64,000 nucleotides of DNA from Agromyces subbeticus DSM 16689. Lineage in GTDB: Bacteria; Actinomycetota; Actinomycetes; Actinomycetales; Microbacteriaceae. The translations under genes and the position numbers were made by a program. Where the stretch lies: NCBI RefSeq assembly GCF_000421565.1, contig NZ_ATXG01000009.1, forward strand, positions 62,001 to 126,000. The letters run 5' to 3'. The notes beneath the pieces were generated by a model. That model was not told the origin of the DNA. It made no database searches and was given only the letters and a program-made list of their open reading frames with translations. This document shows, one piece after another, positions 19,214-28,082 of this stretch (within the stretch, counting starts at the first letter, position 1; each line of letters begins with the position of its first letter).

Positions 19214-19318
19214 CGTCGTCCCTTCCGTGACCGGTACGTCCCCATTGACCCCGGTTCGCGGGTCAGCCTATGTGTTCTCCATGCGCGCGCGACAGTCCCC
19301 GTTCGAATTCGGCGGCCA

Positions 19319-19339
19319 CGACGCAGCGAAGCTGCGTCG
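19319..19339. repeat. 9-bp perfect hairpin between divergent genes
   Basis: CGACGCAGC-GAA-GCTGCGTCG lies between the divergent peptidase and GT2 genes, so it is not a terminator for either; it could be an operator. Confidence 0.4.
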
Positions 19340-19356
19340 AGACGGGATGCGATGGC

Positions 19357-19362
19357 TAGACT
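19357..19362 (+). promoter_or_regulatory. leaderless -10 box (TAGACT)
   Basis: TAGACT ends 7 bases before the ATG at 19370, which supports that start for the GT2 gene. Confidence 0.5.
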
Positions 19363-19369
19363 CGCCGTG

Positions 19370-20176
19370 ATGGGCACGATTTCGGTCATCATTCCGAGCT
19401 TGAACGACGCGGAGTACCTTGCCGCCTGCCTCGACGCGCTCGTGCGGCAGCAGCGGCCGGCCGATGAGATCATCGTGGTCGACAACGGCTCCGCGGATGC
19501 CACGGCCGAGGTCGCGACGCGGGCGGGCGCGCGGGTGGTGCGCGAGCCGCAGCGCGGTATCTGGCCGGCGACGGCGGCAGGCTTCGACGCGGCATCCGGT
19601 GCCGTGCTGGCACGACTCGACGCCGACTCCCTGCCGGCCCCCGACTGGATCGTCGAGATCGAACGACGCATGAGCCGACCCGACCGGCCGGCCGTCGTCA
19701 CGAACGGCGGCACCTTCTACGGTCGGAATGCGCTCGTGCGCTGGGTGGCGCGCAACATCTACATCGGCGGCTACTTCACCGTGATCGGCGCGCTGCTCGG
19801 GCACCCGCCGATCTTCGGCTCGAACTACGCGATTCGCGCCGACGCGTGGCAGGAGCTCCGGGGAATCGTGCACCGCGACCGCGCCGACCTGCATGACGAC
19901 CTCGACCTTGCGTGGTGGATGCAGCCGGGCATGACGGTCGTGCGCGATCGCGGGCTCATCGTCGGCGTCTCTGCCCGGCCATTCGACACGCTCGGCGGAC
20001 TCGGTCGCCGGCTGCGCATGGCCTTCCACACCCTGTCGGTGGAATCACGTGAATGGCCGCCCCTCAGACGGCGCGCCGACCGCCGCCGCGCGCCCGCGTG
20101 GGTGTGGGCGGCGGCGATCGAGTCGCCGGGCAGCCAGGCCCGCGATCGCGAGGGCGACGAGCCGCTGCCGGCTTGA
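19370..20176 (+). CDS. GT2 family glycosyltransferase
   Basis: 268 residues. GT-A fold: ISVIIPSLNDAEYLAACLDA at the N-terminus, DEIIVVDNGSADAT for the nucleotide sugar and ARLDADSLPAPDW as the metal-binding DxD. One or two C-terminal hydrophobic stretches (YIGGYFTVIGALLG) may hold it at the membrane. Acceptor unknown. The ATG at 19370 was chosen because a TAGACT box lies 7 bases upstream; an ATG at 19352 is the alternative. It converges on the alpha/beta hydrolase gene with a 3-base gap. Confidence 0.8.
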   Translation: MGTISVIIPSLNDAEYLAACLDALVRQQRPADEIIVVDNGSADATAEVATRAGARVVREPQRGIWPATAAGFDAASGAVLARLDADSLPAPDWIVEIERRMSRPDRPAVVTNGGTFYGRNALVRWVARNIYIGGYFTVIGALLGHPPIFGSNYAIRADAWQELRGIVHRDRADLHDDLDLAWWMQPGMTVVRDRGLIVGVSARPFDTLGGLGRRLRMAFHTLSVESREWPPLRRRADRRRAPAWVWAAAIESPGSQARDREGDEPLPA

Positions 20177-20179
20177 AGC

Positions 20180-21148
20180 TCACGGCGTGACGTCGGTCGC
20201 GGCGAAGAGCGCCAGCATGTCGCGCACCAACTGGTGCGGGGTCGTCTCGCACGGACTGTGCCCCGTCGGGTACACCGCGAGATGCGCACCGATCTCGCGG
20301 GCGAACCGTTCGTGCAGACTCAGCGGCCAGAGGTCGTGCTCGCCGATCGCGACGAGCTTGGGAACCGTCGACGCAGCGAGGCCGGTGCGCAGGTCGGGGG
20401 TGTGCATCATGAGCGCGATGATGTCGTCGACGCTCTCGCGGCGGGTCAGGGCGAACCGCTCGCGCACGAATTCGAGGCGGCGCGGGGGCACCCGGTTGAG
20501 GTTGTTGCGAATGCCCCACAGCATGAGTGCTGCCCCCTGCCGCGGTGACGTGAACCCACTGATCTGCCCGATGCGCTTGACGCCGCGAAACGCCTGACCG
20601 GGCTCGGGCGGCGCACTCAGCAGGGTGAGGCTCGCGAATCGGTCGGGTCGCTGCAGCAGGGCGAGCTCGGCGAGCGTTGCGGCGAAGCTGTAGCCGAGCA
20701 CGTGCGCCGGGCCGGCACCGTCGTCGAGCACGGCGAGCAGGTCGTCGAGGAACAGCCGCTGGTCGTAACTGGAGCGCGGCCGCTCGAGGTTCCACGGCCC
20801 GGCTCGCCACGACTCGTACTGGCCGGCCAAGTCGAAGGACTCGACCCGATAGCCGGCGGCCGCGAAGAGCGGCATCATCAGCACGAAGTCCTCTTTCGAG
20901 CCCGTGGCACCCGGCACGAGCACCACGCGAGGCCCGCCGGCCGGACCGAGGGCGACTCGGGCGAGCGCACCGCTCGGAGCCGCGAACATCGAGTGCTCTG
21001 CCTCGGGCGGGAACACACGCCAATCGAGGTCGGGAATCGCCTCATCGGCCAGACGTGCGGCATCGGCCGCGGACTCCGGCTGCGATCGCCCGTCGACGAC
21101 CGTGCCGCGCCGACGGAACGAACCGAGTGCGCCTCCGAATGCGACCAC
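20180..21148 (-). CDS. alpha/beta hydrolase
   Basis: 322 residues. The nucleophile elbow is LGYSFAATLA (G-x-S-x-A), the acid lies in GEHDLWPL and the histidine in TGHSPCET; the oxyanion strand is VVLVPGATGSKEDF. It belongs to the broad esterase/lipase group; substrate unknown. The GTG at 21148 is preferred because a TATCGT box sits 6 bases before it; a longer open frame upstream lacks family similarity. Confidence 0.8.
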   Translation of the reverse strand: MVAFGGALGSFRRRGTVVDGRSQPESAADAARLADEAIPDLDWRVFPPEAEHSMFAAPSGALARVALGPAGGPRVVLVPGATGSKEDFVLMMPLFAAAGYRVESFDLAGQYESWRAGPWNLERPRSSYDQRLFLDDLLAVLDDGAGPAHVLGYSFAATLAELALLQRPDRFASLTLLSAPPEPGQAFRGVKRIGQISGFTSPRQGAALMLWGIRNNLNRVPPRRLEFVRERFALTRRESVDDIIALMMHTPDLRTGLAASTVPKLVAIGEHDLWPLSLHERFAREIGAHLAVYPTGHSPCETTPHQLVRDMLALFAATDVTP

Positions 21149-21154
21149 GGTTTC

Positions 21155-21160
21155 ACGATA
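21155..21160 (-). promoter_or_regulatory. leaderless -10 box (TATCGT)
   Basis: TATCGT on the minus strand, 6 bases before the GTG at 21148. Confidence 0.45.
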
Positions 21161-21266
21161 CCGGCGACAGCCGACAGCACAGGCGGTTCGCGCGGCGAAT
21201 CGCGACCGGGCGGCGGCACCCAGCTCGCTCGGAGCCGGCACCGGGCGCGGGCACAGCGAGCGCGCT

Positions 21267-21272
21267 TAGGCT
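21267..21272 (+). promoter_or_regulatory. leaderless -10 box (TAGGCT)
   Basis: TAGGCT ends 6 bases before the thioredoxin ATG at 21279. The GGAGG in between could instead be a ribosome site if transcription starts further upstream. Confidence 0.45.
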
Positions 21273-21278
21273 GGAGGC

Positions 21279-21689
21279 ATGGCTACCGTGGCACTCACCC
21301 TGGATACCTTCGAGAAGACGATCCTCGAGGGCGGCACCGTCTTCGTCGATTTCTGGGCGGGCTGGTGCGGCCCGTGCCTGCAGTTCGCGCCGAACTACGA
21401 GGCCGCCGCCGAGGCGAACCCCGACCTCACCTTCGCGAAGGTCGACACCGAAGACCAGCAGCAGCTCGCCGCCGCGATGAACATCACCTCGATTCCGACG
21501 ATCATGGCCTTCAAAGACGGCGTGGGCGTCTTCGCCCAGGCGGGCGCCCTGCCCCGGCCGATGCTCGACGAGCTCGTCTCCCAGGTGCGCGGCCTCGACA
21601 TGGAGCAGGTGCGCGCCGACCTCGCCGCGCAAGAGAACGCGGCCGCACAGGATGAGACCGCGCAGGATGAGACCGAGGCGACGGCCTGA
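21279..21689 (+). CDS. thioredoxin
   Basis: 136 residues. The thioredoxin fold carries the redox site WAGWCGPC (Cys30, Cys33) and the cis-proline segment TSIPTIMAFKDG. It reduces protein disulfides in the cytoplasm. The last 25 residues are an acidic Ala/Gln/Asp/Glu tail with a doubled AQDET unit, outside the fold. The gene is on its own; a stem at 21677-21697 over the stop codon may end transcription. Confidence 0.92.
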   Translation: MATVALTLDTFEKTILEGGTVFVDFWAGWCGPCLQFAPNYEAAAEANPDLTFAKVDTEDQQQLAAAMNITSIPTIMAFKDGVGVFAQAGALPRPMLDELVSQVRGLDMEQVRADLAAQENAAAQDETAQDETEATA

Positions 21690-21698
21690 TCGTCGCCG

Positions 21699-22310
21699 TC
21701 AGTCGTCGTCGGCCGCGAGCGCTTCGAGTCCGCTGAGATCGAGCTCGACGCCGAACGGACGTGAACCGCCCGTGACGAGCGCCGGCACGCGAACGTAGGC
21801 CCCGCGCTCGCGACGCCCGTCGAGCAGTTCGCGCCATCGATCGTCGGCCGCAGCTCCGAGGAACCCGGCGTGACGCGGCCGATCGCCGCCCACGAGCTGC
21901 ACGCCCACGCGGTAGCGGCGGGAGAGCCAGCGGCTCGCGCGCGGCACGAGCACGGCGTGCTGCTCGGTTCCGCCGTGCAGTCGGGCCAACTCGATCGCCG
22001 GCTGGTGGCGGTACGTGTCGACGACGGGCACGACCGTGCGCACCGCGCGCTCCACCCGCGTCGCATCGACGAGTTCGAGGCCCTCGAGATCGGTGAGGTC
22101 GCCCCAGCGGTCGGGGTTCGCGGGCCGGCCGCCACGCACGAGGCCCACGACGAGCCACGCGACCGCGGCGACGATGAGGAGCACGAACGGCCAGAGCAGC
22201 CACGGCGCGGCTTGCGGTCGGACGATGCCGGTCAGCAGGAGCAGTAGGAGCACGACGAGGAACGGTAGCGGCTCCCACTCGAGCAGGGGCTTCGAACGGG
22301 GCGCAGGCAT
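21699..22310 (-). CDS. membrane-anchored protein of unknown function
   Basis: 203 residues. Two adjacent membrane segments near the N-terminus (PFLVVLLLLLLTGIV, then LLWPFVLLIVAAVAWLVVGL) are followed by a 140-residue soluble domain without known motifs. A TAGCCT box lies 7 bases before the ATG. Not recognised. Confidence 0.6.
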   Translation of the reverse strand: MPAPRSKPLLEWEPLPFLVVLLLLLLTGIVRPQAAPWLLWPFVLLIVAAVAWLVVGLVRGGRPANPDRWGDLTDLEGLELVDATRVERAVRTVVPVVDTYRHQPAIELARLHGGTEQHAVLVPRASRWLSRRYRVGVQLVGGDRPRHAGFLGAAADDRWRELLDGRRERGAYVRVPALVTGGSRPFGVELDLSGLEALAADDD

Positions 22311-22317
22311 GGCATTC

Positions 22318-22323
22318 AGGCTA
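22318..22323 (-). promoter_or_regulatory. leaderless -10 box (TAGCCT)
   Basis: TAGCCT on the minus strand, 7 bases before the ATG at 22310. Confidence 0.45.
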
Positions 22324-22383
22324 TCGCGGGCACGGATGCCGTTCGCGACGCAGGGCCGAGGCGCACGGTGGCCGTGGGCCGCC

Positions 22384-23271
22384 TCAGCGCAACTTCTGCA
22401 TCAGCTGCGCCACGTCGTCGAGCACGGCCTCATCGCCGGCGTAGAGCCCGTGCTCTCGTGGCCAGTGGGCCACGACATCGGTGAAGCCGAGCTCGGCCGC
22501 GCGCCCCACGGCGTCTTCGAAGGCCGCGGCGCTCGCGAGGCTGTAGCGCGGCTCGGAGTCGAGCGAGAGGATGCGATCGAGGCTCGACACGTCGCGGCCC
22601 GCCGTCGCACAGGCATCATCGAGCCGCGAGCTCAGCTCGGCCAGGTGCCGCCACCACCCATCGGTGTCGTCGATCGTGCCACCGGTCGTCACCCAGCCGT
22701 CACCCAGCCGGGCCGCGAACTCCAGCCCTTTCGGACCCTCGGCGGCAATGTGCAGGGGCGTGCGCGGGCGTTGCGCCGGCTCGCCGACCATTCTCGCGCC
22801 CGACGCCGTGAACCACTCGCCCTCGAACGAGATGCCGTCGGAGCCCGGCTGCTCGAATCGCAGTAGCAGGTCGAGAGCCTCGGCGAACTCGATGAAACGG
22901 GCGAACCGCTGGCGGGGTGTGTACTCCGCCTGCCCCAGCACGTAGGCGTCGAAGCCCGTGCCGCCGGAGCCGACGCCGAGCATCAGGCGGCCGCCCGAGA
23001 TCTGGTCGAGCGTCGCGACATCCTTCGCGAAGGGCACCGGGTGGCGGTAGTTCGGGCTCGCCACGAAGGTGCCGAGACGGATGCGCTCGGTGACGAGGGC
23101 GGCCGCGGTGAGGGTGGGCACGGTGGCGTGCCAGCGCTCCCCTGCGAGTCCGCGCCACGACAGATGGTCGTAGGTCCACGCGTGGTCGAAGCCCAGCTCT
23201 TCGGCCCCGCGCCAGTGGCGGGCGGCGTCGGGCCAGTCGTGCTGCGGGAGGATGATGATGCCGAAACGCAT
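22384..23271 (-). CDS. LLM-class oxidoreductase, probably F420-dependent
   Basis: 295 residues, luciferase-like barrel. The start MRFGIIILPQHDWPDAARHW, then LGFDHAWTYDHLSWRG and GGRLMLGVGSGGTGFD are typical of the actinobacterial F420-type group; no FMN reductase is beside it. Substrate unknown. A TAGACT box lies 6 bases before the ATG, pointing to a leaderless message. Confidence 0.75.
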   Translation of the reverse strand: MRFGIIILPQHDWPDAARHWRGAEELGFDHAWTYDHLSWRGLAGERWHATVPTLTAAALVTERIRLGTFVASPNYRHPVPFAKDVATLDQISGGRLMLGVGSGGTGFDAYVLGQAEYTPRQRFARFIEFAEALDLLLRFEQPGSDGISFEGEWFTASGARMVGEPAQRPRTPLHIAAEGPKGLEFAARLGDGWVTTGGTIDDTDGWWRHLAELSSRLDDACATAGRDVSSLDRILSLDSEPRYSLASAAAFEDAVGRAAELGFTDVVAHWPREHGLYAGDEAVLDDVAQLMQKLR

Positions 23272-23277
23272 GATCCG

Positions 23278-23283
23278 AGTCTA
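23278..23283 (-). promoter_or_regulatory. leaderless -10 box (TAGACT)
   Basis: TAGACT on the minus strand, 6 bases before the ATG at 23271. Confidence 0.5.
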
Positions 23284-23340
23284 GGCAGCGGGTGCGGTGG
23301 GCGGCAGCGGCGCAGCCGGCCGCGCTGATCGTGTCGCCGG

Positions 23341-24543
23341 TCAGCTTTCGATGGGTCCGACGGCCGCGTCGAGCGCCTGCCGCAGGTCGGCGATGAGATC
23401 GTCGGCGTCTTCGAGCCCGATCGAGAATCGCAAGTGGCCGTAGCGCTTGAAGCCGTCGGGGTAGAACGCGACGCGCGGCCCGGTCGTGCCGACGTGCACG
23501 ATGAGCGACTCGTCGTGCCCGAGCGACACCGCAGAGGTGACGATGCGCAACGCCGCGACGAAGGCGTTCTGCACCTCGGGGCCGCCGTCGACGGCGAACG
23601 ACATCACGCCGCCGTACGCCCCGCCGAACTGCGTTCGTGCAAGGTCGTGCTGCGGATGCCCGGCAAGCCCCGGATACGCGACGAACGCGATGCGCGGGTC
23701 GGCCTCGAGCATCTCGGCGACGCGCAGCGCGGTCGGGAAGGCCTGCCGCAGTCGCAGCGGCAGGGTGACGGATCCGCGCATGATCAGCCACGCGTTGAAC
23801 GGGCTGATCACCCCGCCGACGTCGACCATGGCGTCGGCCTTCAGCTGGGTCACGAGTTCGCGACGGCCGATCACGGCGCCGCCCATGGCATCGCCGTGCC
23901 CGTTGATGTACTTCGTGAGCGAATGCACGACGAGGTCGGCGCCGTGGTCGAGCGGCCGGAAGAAGGGCGGCGGGGTGAAGGTCGAGTCGACGCTGAGCAG
24001 GGCGCCGGCCTCGTGCGCGATCGCCGCGACGGCGGCGACATCCGTCACCCTCGTCGTCGGGTTCGCGATCGCCTCGATGTGCACCAAGCGGGTGTTGGGT
24101 CGCACGGCCGCGCGCACGGCGGCGAGGTCGCTCGTGTCGACGAAGTCGGCGTGAATGCCGTACTTGTCGGGAAGCAGTTCGGTGAACAGCCGGAAGGTCG
24201 CCTCGTACGAGACGTCCGGCACGATCACGTGGTCGCCCGACTTCAGGAAGGTGAAGAACACGGCGTGCAGCGCCGCAACCCCGCTCGCGAGCACGACGGC
24301 GTCGTCACCGTGCTCGAGGATCGCGAGCTTCCGCTGCAGGCCGATCTGGTTCGTGCCCGAGTTGCGCGTGTAGAGCGGCTCTTCGGTGCCCGACCAGCTC
24401 ATCGTCGACGGGTCGTCGGGCAGGGCATAGGAGTTCGCCATCACGATCGGGGTTCGGATCGCACCCGACCCGGCGTCGACGGCGTTGCCGGCGTGCACCG
24501 CCTGGGTCGTGTCGGCGAGTTCGGTCCAGTCGGCGCGCGTCAT
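23341..24543 (-). CDS. PLP-dependent trans-sulfuration enzyme (cystathionine gamma-synthase/lyase family)
   Basis: 400 residues. The Cys/Met-metabolism PLP family is shown by YTRNSGTNQIGLQRKLAILE, the SGVAALHAV turn, VDSTFTPPPFFRPLDHGADL and the cofactor lysine in VHSLTKYINGHGD. It cleaves or forms C-S bonds in cysteine/methionine metabolism. The direction and substrate (gamma-synthase, gamma-lyase or beta-lyase) cannot be fixed. A TAGCGT box lies 6 bases before the ATG. No sulfur operon surrounds it. Confidence 0.85.
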   Translation of the reverse strand: MTRADWTELADTTQAVHAGNAVDAGSGAIRTPIVMANSYALPDDPSTMSWSGTEEPLYTRNSGTNQIGLQRKLAILEHGDDAVVLASGVAALHAVFFTFLKSGDHVIVPDVSYEATFRLFTELLPDKYGIHADFVDTSDLAAVRAAVRPNTRLVHIEAIANPTTRVTDVAAVAAIAHEAGALLSVDSTFTPPPFFRPLDHGADLVVHSLTKYINGHGDAMGGAVIGRRELVTQLKADAMVDVGGVISPFNAWLIMRGSVTLPLRLRQAFPTALRVAEMLEADPRIAFVAYPGLAGHPQHDLARTQFGGAYGGVMSFAVDGGPEVQNAFVAALRIVTSAVSLGHDESLIVHVGTTGPRVAFYPDGFKRYGHLRFSIGLEDADDLIADLRQALDAAVGPIES

Positions 24544-24549
24544 GACTTG

Positions 24550-24555
24550 ACGCTA
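24550..24555 (-). promoter_or_regulatory. leaderless -10 box (TAGCGT)
   Basis: TAGCGT on the minus strand, 6 bases before the ATG at 24543. Confidence 0.45.
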
Positions 24556-24573
24556 CGCCCGGTGAGCCGCCTG

Positions 24574-25596
24574 TTACACGCGTGGCGCAACATTCGGGCT
24601 CGCCGGCGGAGCCGCCCGGCGCCGACGCCGACGGTGGCCGACGTCGGCAGGTACCGGCACCAGATCGACGTCGAGTGCCGTCGCCGGCAGGCCCGCCGGC
24701 CGCTCGAATCGCACGAGCACGATGCCGCCGAGGATGAGCAGGCCGCCGAGCGCCTGCAGAGGCCCGATCGCCTCGCCGAGCACGAACCACGCGACGATCG
24801 CGGCGAAGATCACTTCGGACAGACCGAGGAACGACGAGAGCCGCGCGCCCAGCAGGCGGATGGCGCTGATGCCCGCGACGTAGGCGAAGGCGGTCGAGAC
24901 GAGGCCGACCGTGAGCACCGGCACCCACCACGGCGCGATCGTGCCGAAGTACGGCACCTCGGCGAAACTCGCGGTGAACGGCAGGGCGCCGACGAAACCG
25001 GCGGCACCGAGCACGACGGCACCGACCACGAAACCGCTCGCCGCGAGAGAGATCGGCGGCACCGAGGCATCCGCTCGCTCGCCGAGCACGTAGTAGACGC
25101 AGACGCCGATCATGGCGACGCCAGCGAGCAGCAGCCCGACGACGTCGAGTCCGCCGCCGCCCGGGCCGATCACGAGCACGAGCCCCGCGATCGCGAGCAC
25201 CGACCCGACGAGCACGACGGCCTGCGGAGCCCGGCGCTGTCGCGCCCAGGCGAGCAGCACGAGCGCGACGGGCGCGAGGTACTCGATGAGCAGCGTCGTG
25301 CTCACCGGGATGAGGGCGATGGAGGCGTAGAACGCCACTTGGGTGCCGACCACCGCGATCAGCGCGTAGGCGAGCACGGTCCAGCGCGCACGCCAGAGCG
25401 GTCGGAGGTCGAATCGAAGGGCGATGAGCCCCGGCACGATGAGGGCCAGCGCGGCCACGCTGATGCGCGCGAAGACGGCGGCACCGGGCGACCAGCCCGA
25501 CTCGAGCAGCGGCTTGACGACCGCACCGCCCGCACCGAACGCGAGGCCTGCTCCGAGGCCCAGCACGATGCCGAGAAGGCCCTTCGAACCGCGCAT
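24574..25596 (-). CDS. EamA-family (DMT) permease
   Basis: 340 residues with ten hydrophobic segments in two EamA halves (first from GIVLGLGAGLAFGAGGAVVK, second from LAASGFVVGAVVLGAAGFV). It probably exports an amino acid or small metabolite. The ATG at 25596 was chosen because AAGGAGA lies just upstream and the extra 13 residues of a longer frame are polar. A CGNR-type regulator is divergent, an arrangement often seen with EamA transporters. Confidence 0.85.
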   Translation of the reverse strand: MRGSKGLLGIVLGLGAGLAFGAGGAVVKPLLESGWSPGAAVFARISVAALALIVPGLIALRFDLRPLWRARWTVLAYALIAVVGTQVAFYASIALIPVSTTLLIEYLAPVALVLLAWARQRRAPQAVVLVGSVLAIAGLVLVIGPGGGGLDVVGLLLAGVAMIGVCVYYVLGERADASVPPISLAASGFVVGAVVLGAAGFVGALPFTASFAEVPYFGTIAPWWVPVLTVGLVSTAFAYVAGISAIRLLGARLSSFLGLSEVIFAAIVAWFVLGEAIGPLQALGGLLILGGIVLVRFERPAGLPATALDVDLVPVPADVGHRRRRRRAAPPASPNVAPRV

Positions 25597-25688
25597 CCGC
25601 GTCTCCTTCGTTTCGGGACGCCACGGCCACGTCATGACCGAACAGCGTTATGCTCGTGACGTTACTCGCTGTCCGCGTCAGGAGTCAA

Positions 25689-26237
25689 ATGATTTTCACC
25701 GATGACACCATCGCTTCGCTCAGTTTCGTCGCCGCGCTCGCGGACACGGTGCCCGAGGCATCCGAATCGGGCGTCGACGAACTCTCGACCCCGCAGCAGC
25801 TCGCGGCAGTGCTCGACGCGTGGTGGTACACCGGCCGGCGCGACGGCGACGCCGCCGAGGTGGCCGAAGTGGCGGCGGCGCGCGACCGGCTGCGCGCCCT
25901 CTGGCGACTGGACCGCGACGACGCCGTGGTCGAGGTCAACGCGATCCTCGCCGAGGCGCACGCGACCCCTCGACTCGTGCGGCACGACGATCTCGACTGG
26001 CACGTGCACGCGACCTCGCAAGAGGCGCCGCTCGCGGAGCGCATTCTGGTCGAAGCCGCGATGGCCCTCGTCGACGTCATCCGCGCCGACAGCATGGATC
26101 GCCTGCGCGGCTGTGAGGCCGACGATTGCGCCGGGGTCTTCGTCGACCTCTCGAAGAACGCGTCGCGCCGATTCTGCAGCACGCGGTGCGGCAATCGTAT
26201 GGCCGCCCGGGCGCATCGAGCGCGCGTCGGCGAGTAG
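25689..26237 (+). CDS. ABATE/CGNR zinc-finger regulator
   Basis: 182 residues. An N-terminal ABATE-type domain (helical, DDTIASLSFVAALADTVPEA) is followed by the C-terminal CGNR zinc finger CEADDCAGVFVD with RRFCSTRCGNRMAARAHRAR, giving four cysteines. Likely a DNA-binding regulator of the divergent EamA transporter. AGGAG precedes the ATG by 5 bases. Confidence 0.85.
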   Translation: MIFTDDTIASLSFVAALADTVPEASESGVDELSTPQQLAAVLDAWWYTGRRDGDAAEVAEVAAARDRLRALWRLDRDDAVVEVNAILAEAHATPRLVRHDDLDWHVHATSQEAPLAERILVEAAMALVDVIRADSMDRLRGCEADDCAGVFVDLSKNASRRFCSTRCGNRMAARAHRARVGE

Positions 26238-26276
26238 CGGCGCTACCCGTCGTCGACGGGCCGCCGAGAAACGCGA

Positions 26277-26308
26277 AACGGGCCGCCACCCGGAGGTGAC
26301 GACCCGTT
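26277..26308 (-). terminator. probable rpsO terminator (imperfect hairpin)
   Basis: AACGGG and CACC pair with GGTG and CCCGTT around CGGA with two internal mismatches, 45 bases after the rpsO stop. It could also serve the convergent CGNR gene. Confidence 0.5.
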
Positions 26309-26353
26309 CGAAGAAGTTCGCGGTATCAGCGAGAGCCGCAGAGACGACTCTGC

Positions 26354-26623
26354 TTAGCGACGCAGACCGAGACGCTCGATGAGCTTGCGGTAGCGGTTGA
26401 TCTCCACATCGGCGAGGTAGCCGAGCAGACGACGACGCTGACCGACGAGGAGGAGCAGGCCACGACGCGAGTGGTGGTCGTGCTTGTGCTCCTTCAGGTG
26501 CTCGGTGAGGTCTTTGATTCGCTTCGTGAGGAGCGCGATCTGAACCTCGGGGGATCCAGTGTCACCGGGGTGGGTCGCGTACTCTTCGATGATCGCCTTC
26601 TTGACATCAGCTTCAAGTGCCAT
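26354..26623 (-). CDS. rpsO: 30S ribosomal protein S15
   Basis: 89 residues, exact length of S15, which binds the central domain of 16S rRNA early in 30S assembly. Signature: [36 protein letters not shown] and the [18 protein letters not shown] end. AAAGGGGAT lies upstream of the ATG. The gene stands alone; in many bacteria pnp follows directly, but here it is 14.5 kb downstream. Confidence 0.96.
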   Translation of the reverse strand: MALEADVKKAIIEEYATHPGDTGSPEVQIALLTKRIKDLTEHLKEHKHDHHSRRGLLLLVGQRRRLLGYLADVEINRYRKLIERLGLRR

Positions 26624-26832
26624 AGATGGGATCCCCTTTCTCTTCGTTGCGCGCTGCCCGTGGCCGAATGCCTGGGCTCTCTTTGTGCGCGGCCGTCATG
26701 ACGGCAACCTCAATACTCTACCAGAGCGGATGCCGCGTGGCCGCCCGCTCGCGCGGCACTCGAACCGGCCTCTTGATGCAAGCTCGTGGTCGGCGTAGCG
26801 TTCGGTCAAACCCGAGAAAGTGAGTGAACGTC

Positions 26833-27303
26833 ATGAATTCGAGCAACCATGCCCGCACGAGCGCCCTCGCACTGACCTTCGTCGCCGCGCTGACCCTCGG
26901 CGGTGCCGGCGTCGCAGCGGCCGCACCCCCAGACAGCCCGGCCATCCCGCTGAACACCGGCCAGGAAGTGCCGGCGCCCACCCTCGATGGCAACCACGGT
27001 CTCGGCGGGGCACGTGGCACGTTCTCGTACGACATCGACGGATCGCAACTCTGCTGGGAGCTCTCGGTCACGGGCCTCTCGGCTCCGGCGACGGCTGCGC
27101 ACATCCACGTCGCCGAGCGCAACGCCGCAGGGCCCGTCGTCGTGCCGCTGACCGTGCAGAGCGCGACGAGCTTCGAGACCTCGGGGTGCGCGACTCCGCC
27201 GCCCGCAGTTCTCGCCGCGATCGACGACGATCCCCGCGCCTACTACGTCAACGTGCACAACGCGAGCAACCCGGCAGGCGAGATCCGCGGGCAGCTCAAG
27301 TAG
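26833..27303 (+). CDS. secreted CHRD-domain protein
   Basis: 156 residues. A Sec signal peptide (hydrophobic LALTFVAALTLGGAGVAAAA, cut near AAAPP) precedes a CHRD domain (LNTGQEVPAPT, ATAAHIHVAERNAAGPVVV, YYVNVHNASNPAGEIRGQL). CHRD domains were first seen in chordin; the bacterial role is unknown. The ATG at 26833 was preferred to a GTG at 26824 for spacing from the purine-rich GAAAGTGAG. Confidence 0.85.
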   Translation: MNSSNHARTSALALTFVAALTLGGAGVAAAAPPDSPAIPLNTGQEVPAPTLDGNHGLGGARGTFSYDIDGSQLCWELSVTGLSAPATAAHIHVAERNAAGPVVVPLTVQSATSFETSGCATPPPAVLAAIDDDPRAYYVNVHNASNPAGEIRGQLK

Positions 27304-27364
27304 CGGGTCGGGTCGAGCTGCGTGAGTGCTTGCGGCTCGGCCAGCGGTGCGGGAAGCTTCCGGA

Positions 27365-27559
27365 ATGCGCAAGCCAGTTCTCGTCGTCGTCGGTGCACTC
27401 GTCGTCATCATGGGCGTCGTCTTCACGCTGCAGGGCATCGGGCTCGTCGGCGGCAGTGCCATGACGGGTTCGACGCTCTGGGCGGTGCTCGGGCCGGTCA
27501 TCGCGCTCGTCGGCATCGGCCTCGTCGTCGCCGGGCTGCGCAATCGGCGCGAGAGCTGA
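27365..27559 (+). CDS. small membrane protein
   Basis: 64 residues with two membrane segments (VLVVVGALVVIMGVVFTLQG and AVLGPVIALVGIGLVVAG) and a basic tail RNRRES. No function is recognised; such two-helix proteins are common in actinobacteria. GGGAAG lies a few bases upstream. Confidence 0.65.
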   Translation: MRKPVLVVVGALVVIMGVVFTLQGIGLVGGSAMTGSTLWAVLGPVIALVGIGLVVAGLRNRRES

Positions 27560-27608
27560 CCGACTTCCGTTGCGGGCGCAGGCGCTTGGCACCACGGATG
27601 CCCCGGGG

Positions 27609-27614
27609 CAGACT
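27609..27614 (+). promoter_or_regulatory. leaderless -10 box (CAGACT)
   Basis: CAGACT ends 6 bases before the DUF488 ATG at 27621. Confidence 0.4.
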
Positions 27615-27620
27615 GACCTC

Positions 27621-27992
27621 ATGGGATTCGTCATCAAGCGGGTCTACGATCCCGCCGCGGCATCCGACGGCTATCGCATGCTCGTCGACAGACTCTGGCC
27701 GCGTGGCGTCTCGAAGGAGCGCGCCGAGCTCGACGCATGGAACACGGACGTGGCGCCCTCCCCCGAGCTCCGCACCGAGTGGCATCACGAACCCGAGCGG
27801 TTCGATGAGTTCGCGGCGCAGTACCGCGGCGAGCTCGACGAGAGCGATGCTGCCCGCGCGCTGGTCGCGCTCGGCGACGAGCACGACCGGGTGACGCTGC
27901 TCTTCGGGGCTCGTGACGAGCAGGTCAACCACGCGGTCGTGCTGCTCGAGTGGCTGCGGCAGCACGGAGCACCGGTCGAGCGAATCGACTGA
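27621..27992 (+). CDS. DUF488 (YeaO-like) protein
   Basis: 123 residues. The family pattern is clear: VYDPAAASDGYRMLVDRLWPRGVSKE near the N-terminus, then WHHEPERFDEFAAQYRGEL and VTLLFGARDEQVNHAVVL. The biochemical role is unknown. A CAGACT box lies 6 bases before the ATG. Confidence 0.85.
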   Translation: MGFVIKRVYDPAAASDGYRMLVDRLWPRGVSKERAELDAWNTDVAPSPELRTEWHHEPERFDEFAAQYRGELDESDAARALVALGDEHDRVTLLFGARDEQVNHAVVLLEWLRQHGAPVERID

Positions 27993-28082
27993 GCACGGCA
28001 ATGTGGGAAGTACTCGGAATTGAGTGCCTGACCGCTGTTTCTCCGCCGTTCGAGTGTCAGTGGGTGCTGTTTGGATTGAGTC